Source: Streptomyces niveus (GTDB lineage Bacteria; Actinomycetota; Actinomycetes; Streptomycetales; Streptomycetaceae). Taken from it: a stretch of 64,000 nucleotides of DNA. Where the stretch lies: the NCBI RefSeq assembly GCF_002009175.1, contig NZ_CP018047.1, positions 5,270,001 to 5,334,000 of the forward strand. Direction: 5' to 3'. How positions within the stretch are numbered: position 1 is the first letter of the stretch; each line of letters opens with the position of its first letter. Positions 18,143-26,864 of this stretch are shown here, one piece after another. The notes beneath the pieces were generated by a model that worked only from the letters and a program-made list of their open reading frames with translations, was not told the origin of the DNA and searched no databases. Position numbers and translations under genes: made by a program.

Positions 18143-19200
18143 GAACTCCTCCGCAGCCGACGGGTGATGAGCCGGTTCACCGCGCCGATGATCAGCAGGA
18201 TCAGGAACATCGCCCACGCGATCGCCGAGGCCCGGCCGAGATGCAGATTCACCCAGCCCTGCTCGTACAGATAGAGCCCGAGCGTCTGGAACTGGTGGTC
18301 GGAGCCGCCGGTCGCGCCCGCGCCGCCGCTGAACAGCAGCGGCTCACCGAAGAGTTGGGTCGCGCCGATCGTCGAGACGACACAGGTGAAGAGGATCGTG
18401 GGCCGCAGGGACGGCAGCGTGACATGGCGGAACTGCTGGAGCCGTGACGCCCCGTCGAGCTCCGCCGACTCGTACAGCTCGTCGGGGACCGCCCGCATCG
18501 CCGCCAGATAGATCAGCGCGTTGTAGCCCGTCCACCGCCAGACGACGATGGTGGAGACCGCGAGCTGGGACGTCCACGTGCCGTTCTGCCAGTCGACCGC
18601 GCCGAGACCGGCCAGCCCCAGACCCCAGTTGATCATTCCGTGGTCACGGCCGAAGAGCAGCACGAAGACCAGCGTGGCCGCCGCGACACTCGTGGCGTAC
18701 GGCGTCAGGACGGCCACGCGGAAGAACGTCGAGCCGCGCAGCCGGTGGTTGAGCAGATGCGCGACGCCCAGCGCGATCAGCAGCTGCGGGACGGTCGAGA
18801 GCAGCCCGATGGTCACGGTGTTCCGCAGGGCGTTCCAGAAGAACGAATCGGTCAGCAGCCGCGAGAAGTTGTGCAGCCCCACCCACTCCATGTCGTCGGG
18901 CGAGGTGAGTTCGACCCGGTGCAGCGAGGCCCAGCCCGTGTAGAGGAGCGGGAAGAGCCCGAAGACGGCGAAGAAGAGGAAGAAGGGGGCGACGAAGGCG
19001 TACGGGCTCCACCGCGTGTCCCAGCGGTGCCACCGGCCGCGCCGCTCCCGCGCACGGTCCTCCCGGTCGCGGTCCTTCCGCCGCCGGTCCTCTCGCCGCC
19101 GGTCCTCCCCGTCGCCGTACCCGGCGCCGGGGAGCGCCGCCGCTCCCTCCTGCCACCCGGAGGGCGCCGCCGTGGTCGCGTCCCCCGCCACGCCCGCCAT
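18139..19200 (-). CDS. cebF: sugar ABC transporter permease (MalF type)
   Basis: 353 residues from ATG 19200; a GTG at 19209 that overlaps the binding-protein stop (GTGA) is equally likely. Six membrane helices and an EAA loop (ESAELDGASRLQQFRHVTLPS). An unusual feature is the 50-residue N-terminal extension with a run of Asp/Arg/Lys (residues about 34-55), encoded by short direct DNA repeats. Together with the second permease and the binding protein it imports an oligosaccharide, probably cellobiose/cellotriose. Confidence 0.9.
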   Translation of the reverse strand: MAGVAGDATTAAPSGWQEGAAALPGAGYGDGEDRRREDRRRKDRDREDRARERRGRWHRWDTRWSPYAFVAPFFLFFAVFGLFPLLYTGWASLHRVELTSPDDMEWVGLHNFSRLLTDSFFWNALRNTVTIGLLSTVPQLLIALGVAHLLNHRLRGSTFFRVAVLTPYATSVAAATLVFVLLFGRDHGMINWGLGLAGLGAVDWQNGTWTSQLAVSTIVVWRWTGYNALIYLAAMRAVPDELYESAELDGASRLQQFRHVTLPSLRPTILFTCVVSTIGATQLFGEPLLFSGGAGATGGSDHQFQTLGLYLYEQGWVNLHLGRASAIAWAMFLILLIIGAVNRLITRRLRRSS

Positions 19201-19205
19201 CTCAC

Positions 19206-20549
19206 TCACCGGTCCAGCGCGTTGTCGATCGCCTTCACCGCCGCGTCCCAGCCCTGCCGGGACGATCGGCCCTTCTGGTCGACCTGGAGCATGCCGATGT
19301 CCGCGAGGTTCTGGGCGATGACCAGGTCCTTCGGGCCCACGATCTGGACCGGTACGCCCTGCGCCGCGTCGGCGAAGATCCGCCCCATGGGCGCGTTGCC
19401 GAAGTAGGCGTGCCGTGCGCCGGAGACGGCCGGCAGGTCGTAGGCGGCCCGCGCGCTCGGGAAGCTGCCGCGCTTCTCGAACAGCTTCGCCTGCTGCTCG
19501 GGCGCGGTCAGCCAGGCGGCGAGCCTGGCCGCCGCGGCCTTGTTCCGCCCGGTCTCCGGCACGGTCAGGAACGAGCCGCCCCAGTTGCTCGGCCGGGGAG
19601 CCGCCGCCACGTCCCATTTGCCCCGGCCCGCCTCGCCCGCCTTGTCCTGGATGTAGCCGAGCATCCAGGCCGGACAGGAGACGGTCGCGAAGGTCGCGTT
19701 GGCGAAGCCCTGGTCCCAGGCGGGGGTGAACTGCTGGAGCCTGCCGGTCAGCCCCGTGCGGGCGAACTCGGCGGCGGTGTCCCAGGCCCCTCGTACGGCC
19801 GGGTTGGTCTTGTAGACGACCTTGCCGTCCGCGTCGTAGAAGCGTTTCTCGTGCCCACCCGTGATGGCCGCCATCACCCCGGCCGCCGAGTCGACGAAGA
19901 CCGTCCCCCGGGGCGCCCGCGCCTTGTACCGCTTCCCCGCCGCCAGGTACTTCCGCCAGTCGCCCGCCCACAGCTTCCCCACGGCCGTACGGTCGGTGGG
20001 CAGCCCGGCCTTGGCGAACAGGTCCCTGCGGTAGCAGATGCCCTGGGGCCCGATGTCCGTGCCGAGGCCGACGGTCTTCCCGCCGGGGGTGGTGGCCTGC
20101 GACCACTTCCAGGGCAGGAAGCTGTCCTTCCGCACGCCCTCGGTCCGGCCCAGGTCCATGAGCTTGTCCGCCTGGGTGGCGGTGATCTCGGCGATGTTGT
20201 TGACCTCGACGGCCTGGATGTCGGCGAGCCCGCTGCCGCTGCCCAGATGCGTGAGGAGCTGCGGGTAGTAGTTCTCGTTCCGCTCGATGGACGTCTGCCT
20301 GACGACGACGTCCTTGTTGAGCTTCATGTACTCGTCGTAGAGCCCGGCCTCCTTGAGGCCGAAGGCCCCGAAGACACCGACCGTGAGCGTGGTCCCCCCG
20401 CCCCCGCCGCCGCTCGTGCCCCCGTCGTACGCGGCACTGCCCGAGGGCTCGGCCGGGTCCTCGGCGCAGCCGGCCACCGGCCCGGCCCCGAGCGCGACGA
20501 CGGCCACGAGGCCCGCCAGCCGCCGGGACGTGCGGGAGTGTGTGCGCAT
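19206..20549 (-). CDS. cebE: sugar-binding lipoprotein of ABC importer
   Basis: 447 residues with AAGGA upstream of ATG 20549. The signal sequence (twin Arg, then a hydrophobic stretch) ends in the lipobox PVAGC, so the mature protein is lipid-anchored outside the membrane. CUT1 family-1 binding-protein features follow: YDEYMKLNKDV, WKWSQATTPGGKTVGLGTDIGP and the GICYRRDLF motif. A perfect TGGGAGCGCTCCCA palindrome, identical to the CebR box, lies 60 bp upstream, and a GH1 beta-glucosidase ends the operon; hence the cebE assignment. The ligand has not been shown here. Confidence 0.88.
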   Translation of the reverse strand: MRTHSRTSRRLAGLVAVVALGAGPVAGCAEDPAEPSGSAAYDGGTSGGGGGGTTLTVGVFGAFGLKEAGLYDEYMKLNKDVVVRQTSIERNENYYPQLLTHLGSGSGLADIQAVEVNNIAEITATQADKLMDLGRTEGVRKDSFLPWKWSQATTPGGKTVGLGTDIGPQGICYRRDLFAKAGLPTDRTAVGKLWAGDWRKYLAAGKRYKARAPRGTVFVDSAAGVMAAITGGHEKRFYDADGKVVYKTNPAVRGAWDTAAEFARTGLTGRLQQFTPAWDQGFANATFATVSCPAWMLGYIQDKAGEAGRGKWDVAAAPRPSNWGGSFLTVPETGRNKAAAARLAAWLTAPEQQAKLFEKRGSFPSARAAYDLPAVSGARHAYFGNAPMGRIFADAAQGVPVQIVGPKDLVIAQNLADIGMLQVDQKGRSSRQGWDAAVKAIDNALDR

Positions 20550-20608
20550 GACGTCCTTCCTTGGACCGGCCCCTTCGGGCGGCGCTGGGCCCGACCTCGG
20601 ACGGGGTG

Positions 20609-20622
20609 TGGGAGCGCTCCCA
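20609..20622. promoter_or_regulatory. CebR-type LacI operator
   Basis: The 14-bp perfect palindrome TGGGAGCGCTCCCA is the sequence published for CebR, the LacI-family repressor released by cellobiose. It sits in the cebE promoter/leader. No LacI-family gene is encoded anywhere in this window. Confidence 0.85.
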
Positions 20623-20683
20623 TGAGGGTCGAGCGTCCCCGCTCGCACGGGAGGTGTCAAGGGACCGGGCGGCGACACGACGA

Positions 20684-20713
20684 AGGGCCGGTTCGCGACA
20701 GCGAACCGGCCCT
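20684..20713 (-). terminator. terminator hairpin of tRNA-His
   Basis: A 13-bp perfect stem with a 4-base loop (AGGGCCGGTTCGC / GCGAACCGGCCCT), just downstream of tRNA-His on the minus strand. There is no long U-run, as is common in Streptomyces. Confidence 0.75.
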
Positions 20714-20723
20714 CATTCGTCAG

Positions 20724-20797
20724 GGTGAGTAACGGGACTTGAACCCGCGACATCCTGGACCACAACCAGGTGCTCTACCAGCTGAGCTATACCCACC
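20724..20797 (-). tRNA. tRNA-His (anticodon GTG)
   Basis: A complete cloverleaf: acceptor GTGGGTA/TACTCAC with the extra 5' G (G-1) opposite C73, the identity element of tRNA-His. The anticodon loop gives GTG and the T-arm is GGTTCAAGTCC. CCA is not encoded. Confidence 0.97.
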
Positions 20798-20922
20798 ATG
20801 CCCGGTCAATTCCGTGCCCGACCGGCCGAGAAAAAGTGTACAGGGTCCGCGAGGGTGCTCGCGCCCGAGTTACGGCGGGCCCGCGGACCGCCCCCGGTGG
20901 ATCCGGCGGCGGGCCCCGCGGC

Positions 20923-21516
20923 TCACAGCACGTGCTTCGCCGCGATCGCCTTCGCCGTGTCCGAGTCCGGGCCGGGCTGCGGCACGAAGACCGCCTCCCG
21001 GTAGTAGCGCAGCTCCGCGATGGACTCACGGATGTCCGCCAGCGCCCGGTGGTTGCCGCTCTTCTCGGGGCTGTTGAAGTAGGCGCGCGGGTACCAGCGG
21101 CGCGCCAGCTCCTTGACCGACGAGACGTCGACGATCCGGTAGTGGAGGTAGCCCTCCAGCTCCGGCATGTCCCGCAGCAGGAAGCCGCGGTCGGTGCCGA
21201 CCGTGTTGCCGCACAGCGGCGCCTTGCCCGGCTCCTTGACGTGCTCGCGTACGTACTCCAGCACCCGCTCCTCGGCCTCGGCCAGGGTCGTGCCGCCGGC
21301 CAGCTCGTCGAGGAGGCCCGAGGCGGTGTGCATCTGCCGCACCACCTCGGGCATCGTCTCCAGCGCCGCGTCCGGGGGACGCACGACGATGTCGACACCC
21401 TCGCCGAGCACGTTCAGCTCCGAGTCGGTGACCAGCGCGGCCACCTCGATGAGTGCGTCGTCCGTCAGCGAGAGCCCGGTCATCTCGCAGTCGATCCACA
21501 CCATTCGATCGTTCAT
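20923..21516 (-). CDS. orn: oligoribonuclease
   Basis: 197 residues. A DEDDh exonuclease: WIDCEMTGL (first D/E pair), the DEDD Asp in the [13 protein letters not shown] region, and [18 protein letters not shown] with the catalytic His/Asp. It degrades 2-5 nt RNA fragments and the pGpG product of cyclic-di-GMP breakdown. The ATG at 21516 (GGTAAGG upstream) was chosen over a longer frame. It begins 11 bp after the adpA stop on the same strand; in Streptomyces this gene lies directly downstream of adpA and affects development. Confidence 0.95.
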   Translation of the reverse strand: MNDRMVWIDCEMTGLSLTDDALIEVAALVTDSELNVLGEGVDIVVRPPDAALETMPEVVRQMHTASGLLDELAGGTTLAEAEERVLEYVREHVKEPGKAPLCGNTVGTDRGFLLRDMPELEGYLHYRIVDVSSVKELARRWYPRAYFNSPEKSGNHRALADIRESIAELRYYREAVFVPQPGPDSDTAKAIAAKHVL

Positions 21517-21526
21517 GCGCCTTACC

Positions 21527-22744
21527 CTACGGTGCGCTCCTCTGACCGGGCAGGCTCGGGCGGCCCTGGCCGGCGGCGAAAGCCTCCGAATAGGACTTGA
21601 CCGGCTCCGGCACCGCCGACGAGGCCGTCGCGGAGCCGGACGGCGCGGTGGCCGCCGTCCGCCGGGCATGCGGGGACGGCTGTGACGGTACGACCTGTTC
21701 CATCGCCGAGGGCGCGAGCTGGTCCCCGTGCGGACGGCGGGCCCGGTAGGCGGCCCGGTACGCGGCGGGGGACGAGCCCAGCTGACGCCGGAAGTGCCCG
21801 CGCAGCGCCACCGGCGAGCGGAAGCCGCAGCGGCCGGCGACCTCGTCGACCGAGTAGTCGGAGGTCTCCAGCAGCCGCTGTGCCTGGAGCACGCGCTGCG
21901 TGATCAGCCACTGCAGCGGCGCGCTGCCGGTGAGCGAGCGGAAGCGTCGGTCGAACGTCCTGCGGCTCATATAGGCGCGGGCGGCCAGAGTCTCCACGTC
22001 GAACTGCTCGTGCAGATGCTCCAGCGCCCAGGCCACGACCTCGGCGAGCGGGTCGGAGCCGATCTCCTCTGGTAAAGACCTGTCGAGATAGCGCTCCTGA
22101 CCGCCACTGCGCCGCGGCGGGACGACGAGCCTGCGCGCCAGCGCCCCGGCGGCCTCGGTCCCGTGATCCGTACGCACTATGTGCAGACACAGATCGATTC
22201 CGGCCGCCGTGCCCGCGGAGGTGAGCACATCGCCGTCGTCCACGAACAGTTCGCGCGGATCGACATGGACGGACGGATACCGCTTGGCGAGCGTCGGCGC
22301 GTACATCCAGTGCGTGGTCGCCGGACGGCCGTCCAGCAGACCGGCCGCGGCGAGCACGAACGCGCCGGTGCACAGTCCGACGATCCGGGCGCCTTCCTCG
22401 TGCGCTCGGCGCAGCGCGTCGAGCGCCTCGGGCGGCGGCGGCGAGGTGATCGACCGCCAGGCCGGGACCACCACCGTGCCCGCTCTGCCGATCGCCTCCA
22501 GGCCGTACGGCGTGGTGAGTTCGAGGCCGCCGGTGGTGCGCAGCGGACCTTCCTCCCCACCGCACACGAGCAGCCTGTACCGCGGAACCCCGGCATCCTG
22601 GCGGTCGATGCCGAACACGGAGAGCGGGATGGAGCTCTCGAAGATGGGCCCACCACTGAACAGCAGCACTGCGACGACTTCTCGGCGGCGACGGCCGGAA
22701 AGCTTTCGTGCTGACTCCGGTGCGGCAATGGAGTCCTGGCTCAT
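21527..22744 (-). CDS. adpA: AdpA (BldH), pleiotropic AraC-family regulator of development
   Basis: 405 residues. The N-terminal DJ-1/PfpI-like dimerisation domain ([40 protein letters not shown]) is followed by an AraC-type double helix-turn-helix ([30 protein letters not shown]). One leucine in the linker (SLPEE) is encoded by TTA, so translation should need the bldA tRNA, as in all Streptomyces adpA genes. GGGGGG upstream gives the ribosome binding site. The 404-bp upstream region is gene-free and contains candidate operators. AdpA activates genes for secreted proteases, aerial growth and antibiotics. It is followed by orn. Confidence 0.97.
   Translation of the reverse strand: MSQDSIAAPESARKLSGRRRREVVAVLLFSGGPIFESSIPLSVFGIDRQDAGVPRYRLLVCGGEEGPLRTTGGLELTTPYGLEAIGRAGTVVVPAWRSITSPPPPEALDALRRAHEEGARIVGLCTGAFVLAAAGLLDGRPATTHWMYAPTLAKRYPSVHVDPRELFVDDGDVLTSAGTAAGIDLCLHIVRTDHGTEAAGALARRLVVPPRRSGGQERYLDRSLPEEIGSDPLAEVVAWALEHLHEQFDVETLAARAYMSRRTFDRRFRSLTGSAPLQWLITQRVLQAQRLLETSDYSVDEVAGRCGFRSPVALRGHFRRQLGSSPAAYRAAYRARRPHGDQLAPSAMEQVVPSQPSPHARRTAATAPSGSATASSAVPEPVKSYSEAFAAGQGRPSLPGQRSAP
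22073..22075 (-). promoter_or_regulatory. adpA: in-frame TTA (bldA-dependent) codon in adpA
   Basis: The codon order here is TCT TTA CCA (Ser-Leu-Pro), in the linker between the two AdpA domains. TTA is the rarest codon in Streptomyces and is read only by the developmentally controlled bldA tRNA. Confidence 0.95.
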
Positions 22745-23148
22745 GGCGCTAAGCCCCCCTCGGTGTTCTCGTCTCCCCGTTCGTGTCGGGTCTTTCGCTC
22801 CTGCACGATTCCCCTCGGTTTTGCACGGGACCCCAGTCTTCGATACTCATGATCGAATCTACTGTGTCCCGTGGTGCCGGCGTGACAAGTTCGCTATCCA
22901 GCGCTATGTCGACAAGGCAACGTGGCGCGAAGCATTCGATCACGAAGCGTTCCACTCAGGCGGCCCACAGGGAAGTGCGCCTCACGCGCATGGCCCGTCC
23001 CCGTAGGCCGTTCGCGGCCGGAAAGGACCTCTCTGCCCTGGTGGCAAGGGGGTTGACGGGCCATTTCGCCAAGGATCGGTCGCAGGGGTGAAGTTGGCTG
23101 AAAACTTACGGGTGTGCGGGCCAGGAAGCGTCAGTCACCCGGCGCACT
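22745..23148. promoter_or_regulatory. adpA upstream region with inverted and direct repeats
   Basis: A 404-bp gene-free region. It holds the inverted repeat TTCGAT-n7-ATCGAA (22839-22857) and two direct copies of CGAAGCnTTC (22928-22938 and 22943-22953, 15 bp apart). Close matches to the AdpA consensus TGGCSNGWWY also occur (for example TGGCGCGAAG at 22923-22932). The sequence is less GC-rich than its surroundings. Multi-input regulation of adpA is known; which factor binds here is inference. Confidence 0.5.
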
Positions 23149-23514
23149 TCAGTCATGTGCCCGCGCGCCCCGACGCGCCCCCTGGGACTTGGCGTTACCC
23201 GCCGTACGCCGGCTCCGGACGGACCTCTCCGAGCGGCGCAGCAGCAGCCGGCAGACCGCCGTCACGGCGACAAGTCCGAGCGCCGGTACGGCGGCTCCGC
23301 CGACCGACGTACCGAATACGACGAGCACGACCGGCACGAGCAGACAACTGAACGCAGCCCAGCGAACCACATCGCTCGCGGAGTCGGCGGGGTCGGCATG
23401 GTCGGTGGTGTCGGTGGAGGGGGCGAGGGTGACGGTGGCGGTGGACGCGGCCGGGGCGGCCGACGCGGAGTCCGGTCCCGAGGGGGAGTCGTGGTGGTGC
23501 GGTCGTACGGACAC
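23149..23514 (-). CDS. small membrane protein, 121 aa
   Basis: GTG start at 23514 with GGGAG upstream. A 45-residue Ser/Asp/Ala-rich N-terminus is followed by two membrane helices (WAAFSCLLVPVVLVVFG and VPALGLVAVTAVCRLLL) and a basic C-terminus. It is divergent from the universal stress protein gene and in tandem with adpA, which lies downstream of it. Function unknown; a conserved membrane protein at this place in Streptomyces is my recollection. Confidence 0.65.
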   Translation of the reverse strand: MSVRPHHHDSPSGPDSASAAPAASTATVTLAPSTDTTDHADPADSASDVVRWAAFSCLLVPVVLVVFGTSVGGAAVPALGLVAVTAVCRLLLRRSERSVRSRRTAGNAKSQGARRGARAHD

Positions 23515-23889
23515 GTGAGCTCCCTGGTGACGAGGGTGGCCGTGGTGACCGGAGTGACCGCGTCGACCACGGGGGACCCATGATCAACGAGGCGTCCGGC
23601 CGTCCGGTCACTTACCACCCCCCGGGTGGCCCGCCCCTCGCGTCCCGGTGCGCGTCCCCTTGAGCCCCTCTGTACGCGTCCCTGTGTACGGGCCATCCGG
23701 CGTTGCGATCCCTCACGGGCTCGGGCATGCTCCCTGGAACGCCGCGTGTGCCGCGGCGGCGGATGGGCAGAAGAGGAGTGTCGCCGTACCCTTGGGGGTA
23801 AGGGGTTGGGAAGATGATTCCCAGACACAGCTCCGTTGCCCCGTCAATTGTTGCTCCTTCACACAAGGACCCTCTTCGCCGAGACATCG
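23515..23889. other. divergent intergenic region before universal stress protein
   Basis: 375 bp without a supportable gene. It contains a short inverted repeat TGGGAA-n5-TTCCCA (23807-23823), 67 bp before the stress protein start, and a CCCTTGGGGG near-palindrome just before it. These are candidate operator sites. Confidence 0.4.
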
Positions 23890-24411
23890 ATGGCCGGTCA
23901 CGAAATCCCCGAACCCGCTGACCGCGAGCAGTTGACCGACCCCGCGTCGGACCTGCAAGCGGCGGAAGAGACACGCCACTCCTGCGATCCCGCCTTCCGG
24001 CACGGAGTGGTGGTCGGCTTCGACGGCTCGACCTCCAGCGAGCGCGCGCTCGCCTATGCCATCGGAATGGCCCGCAGGCTCGGCTCGGCCCTGATCATCG
24101 TGCATGTGGCCAACCGGCTGCCCACCACCGTCTGGGCGGGCTGCGAGCCCCCCGTCTTCGTGGACGTCCCCGACCACCGCACGGAAGTCCTCGGTCTCGA
24201 ACTGGCCTGTGCCGACTACCTCACCGAGGTGCCGTGGATCCTCGTCGAGCGCGGCGGCGACATCTGCCACGAACTCGAAGAGGTCGGCCAGGAGTACTCG
24301 GCCGACGCGATCGTCGTCGGCTCCACGCACGGCATCGTCGGACGCATCTTCGGCACGGTGGCGGGGCGGCTGGCACGACGGGCCCAACGGCCCGTCGTGG
24401 TCATCCCGTAG
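23890..24411 (+). CDS. universal stress protein (UspA family)
   Basis: 173 residues from ATG 23890 (a frame from 23836 exists but adds a Leu-rich tail with no ribosome binding site). A single Usp domain: VVVGFDGSTSSERALAYA at the first strand and the nucleotide loop VVGSTHGIVGRIFG near the C-terminus, ending in RRAQRPVVVIP. The first 40 residues are acidic and disordered. It probably binds ATP. It is preceded by a divergent region with an inverted repeat. Confidence 0.9.
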   Translation: MAGHEIPEPADREQLTDPASDLQAAEETRHSCDPAFRHGVVVGFDGSTSSERALAYAIGMARRLGSALIIVHVANRLPTTVWAGCEPPVFVDVPDHRTEVLGLELACADYLTEVPWILVERGGDICHELEEVGQEYSADAIVVGSTHGIVGRIFGTVAGRLARRAQRPVVVIP

Positions 24412-24532
24412 CCCCGCCACCGCTGTTGCGCTGATCCGCGGCCGTACCGGCCCCGCAGCCGTACCGACCCGCGGTCGCACCGATCGAAGCGCGCTGATCC
24501 GGCGTCAGTTACCGCTCCAGCGCCGCGGGTTG

Positions 24533-26362
24533 CTACTCCACCGTCACGGACTTCGCGAGGTTACGCGGCTTGTCGATGTCCCGGCCAAGCGCCAACGCCG
24601 TGTGATAGGCGAGCAGTTGGAGCGGAATCCCCATCAGGATCGGGTCCAGCTCCGTCTCGTTCTTCGGCACCACGATCGTCTGGTCGGCCTTCGGCTGCTC
24701 CTGGTGCGCGACCGCCAGGATCCGGCCGCTGCGCGCCTTGATCTCCTCCAGCGCCGCCCGGTTCTTCTCCAGCAGGTCGTCGTCCGGCACGATCGCCACC
24801 GTCGGCAGCGCCGGCTCGATGAGCGCGAGCGGTCCGTGCTTGAGCTCGGACGCCGGATAGGCCTCCGCGTGGATGTACGAGATCTCCTTGAGCTTCAGCG
24901 AGGCCTCGAGAGCCACCGGATAGCCGCGCACCCGGCCGATGAACATCATCGACTTCGCATTCGCGTACTCCTCCGCCACCTTCTTGATCTCGTCCTCGGT
25001 CCCGAGGATCTCCTCGATCTGGGCGGGCAGCCTGCGCAGCCCAGCGATGATCCGCTTGCCGTCGGCGACCGACAGATCGCGGATCCGGCCCAGGTGCAGC
25101 GCCAGCAGCGCGAACGACACCACCGTGTTGGTGAAGCACTTCGTGGAGACGACACAGACCTCGGGGCCCGCGTGCACGTACACACCGCCGTCGGTCTCAC
25201 GGGCGATCGCCGAGCCGACGACGTTGACCACGCCGAGCACCCGGGCGCCCTTGCGCTTGAGCTCCTGCACGGCGGCCAGGACGTCGTACGTCTCGCCCGA
25301 CTGCGAGACGGCGATGTAGAGCGTGTCGGGGTCCACGACGGGGTTGCGGTAGCGGAACTCGGACGCGGGCTCGGCGTCCGCCGGGATCCGTGCCAGCGAC
25401 TCGATCAGCCCGGCGCCGATGAGACCCGCGTGGTACGAGGTGCCGCAGCCGAGGATCTTGATGCGCCGCACCCCGCGCGCCTCCCGCGCGTCCAGGTTCA
25501 GGCCGCCCAGGTGCACGGTGGAGAACCGGTCGTCGATCCGGCCGCGCAGGACCCGGTCCACGGCGTCGGCCTGCTCGGAGATCTCCTTGTGCATGTACGT
25601 GTCGTGGCCGCCCATGTCGTACGACTCGGCCTCCCACTCCACGGTGGTCGGCGTGGCCGAGGTGCGCGAGCCCTCGGTGGTGTACGTACGGAAGTCGTCG
25701 GCCTTGATGGTGGCCATCTCGCCGTCGTCCAGCGTGACGACCTGGCGGGTGTGGGAGACCAGCGCGGCGACGTCGGAGGCGACGAACATCTCCTTCTCGC
25801 CGATGCCGAGGACGACGGGCGAGCCGTTGCGGGCGACGACGATACGGTCCGCGAAGTCGGCGTGCAGGACGGCGATGCCGTACGTGCCCTCGACCAGCTT
25901 CAGCGACTGGCGGACCTTCTCCTCCAGCGTCTCGGCCTGCGAGCGCGCGATGAGATGCGTCAGGACCTCGGTGTCGGTCTCGGAGAGGAAGACGACACCG
26001 TCGGCCTCCAGCTTCACGCGCAGCTCGGTGGCGTTGTCGATGATGCCGTTGTGGACGAGGGCGACCTTGTTCTGCGGGTCGATGTGCGGGTGCGCGTTCT
26101 CGTCGCTCGGGGCGCCGTGGGTGGCCCAGCGGGTGTGGGCGATACCGGTGGTGCCGGCGAAGCGCTTGGGGACGCGGGACTCCAGCTCGCGGACGCGGCC
26201 CTTGGCCTTGACCATCTTCAGGGCCGCGGGCTTGCCCGCGGCCGGCTTGCCGGTGATGACCAGGCCCGCGGAGTCGTAACCCCGGTACTCCAGCCGCTGA
26301 AGGCCCTCCAGCAGCAGTGGAGCGACGTCACGCCTTCCGATGTAACCGACGATCCCGCACAT
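24533..26362 (-). CDS. glmS: glutamine--fructose-6-phosphate aminotransferase
   Basis: 609 residues. Nucleophile Cys2 of the Ntn amidotransferase (MCGIVGYIG), glutaminase signature HTRWATHGAPS, two SIS sugar-isomerase domains (CGTSYHAGLIGAGLIE, AVSQSGETYDVLAAV) and the conserved C-terminal KSVTVE. It makes glucosamine-6-phosphate for peptidoglycan. S. coelicolor has two glmS genes; this position fits the second. It lies near a hexosaminidase gene, so GlcN metabolism clusters here. Monocistronic. Confidence 0.97.
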   Translation of the reverse strand: MCGIVGYIGRRDVAPLLLEGLQRLEYRGYDSAGLVITGKPAAGKPAALKMVKAKGRVRELESRVPKRFAGTTGIAHTRWATHGAPSDENAHPHIDPQNKVALVHNGIIDNATELRVKLEADGVVFLSETDTEVLTHLIARSQAETLEEKVRQSLKLVEGTYGIAVLHADFADRIVVARNGSPVVLGIGEKEMFVASDVAALVSHTRQVVTLDDGEMATIKADDFRTYTTEGSRTSATPTTVEWEAESYDMGGHDTYMHKEISEQADAVDRVLRGRIDDRFSTVHLGGLNLDAREARGVRRIKILGCGTSYHAGLIGAGLIESLARIPADAEPASEFRYRNPVVDPDTLYIAVSQSGETYDVLAAVQELKRKGARVLGVVNVVGSAIARETDGGVYVHAGPEVCVVSTKCFTNTVVSFALLALHLGRIRDLSVADGKRIIAGLRRLPAQIEEILGTEDEIKKVAEEYANAKSMMFIGRVRGYPVALEASLKLKEISYIHAEAYPASELKHGPLALIEPALPTVAIVPDDDLLEKNRAALEEIKARSGRILAVAHQEQPKADQTIVVPKNETELDPILMGIPLQLLAYHTALALGRDIDKPRNLAKSVTVE

Positions 26363-26441
26363 ATCAGTCTCTGCCCCTCCGTCGATGTGTCACTGTCCTG
26401 TGGTGCCCATGAGCCGCCGCGTGAGCGGCCTCACGGCGCGC

Positions 26442-26723
26442 TCAGCCGTAGACGATGCGCCGGAGCTGTCTGAGGGACAGCTCGGGCGGCGCCACCGCGC
26501 GGTGCGGCAGCTCGGCCGCGATCCGCTCGAAGATCTCCGGGTTCTGGGCACCGCCGCCCTGGAGCTCGCGGTGCCTGCGCCGGACGAACTCCTCGGTCGT
26601 CTCGTCGAAGTACGCCAGGACGTCCAGGACCACGCGGGCCGCCTCGCCGCGCGGGAGCGCGGTGCTGCGGACCAGATGGTCGACGAGGTCGTCGTGGGAC
26701 GAGGGTGAACGGCGTTCGAGCAC
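26442..26723 (-). CDS. conserved hypothetical protein, 93 aa
   Basis: GTG start at 26723; the ribosome binding site is weak. Helical, charged protein: HDDLVDHLVRSTALPRGEAA, then FDETTEEFVRRRHRELQ, ending RRIVYG. No cysteines or membrane segments. It is 79 bp upstream of glmS on the same strand and could be co-transcribed with it. Function unknown. Confidence 0.7.
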   Translation of the reverse strand: MLERRSPSSHDDLVDHLVRSTALPRGEAARVVLDVLAYFDETTEEFVRRRHRELQGGGAQNPEIFERIAAELPHRAVAPPELSLRQLRRIVYG

Positions 26724-26864
26724 CCGTAGATACTGCGGGCGAATCAGACTCTTTGCAAGAATCCTGCCCGATATCGGGCAGGAGTGCTCAAGATCTCCTC
26801 CGATAGGCGGTTCGGAGGCGCTTCAGAGTCGGTCAGAGACGCATCAGAGCCGATCAGGGACGCA

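Noticed and set aside
18139..20106. A single 655-residue protein covering permease plus upstream DNA
   Set aside because: The N-terminal half of this frame is out of frame with the binding protein gene and has no motif; the permease starts at 19200 or 19209.
22783..23091. 102-codon plus-strand frame upstream of adpA
   Set aside because: No ribosome binding site, no recognisable protein, and it lies in a region rich in regulatory repeats.
24104..26473. 789-codon plus-strand frame over glmS
   Set aside because: Antisense to an unmistakable glmS and low in complexity.
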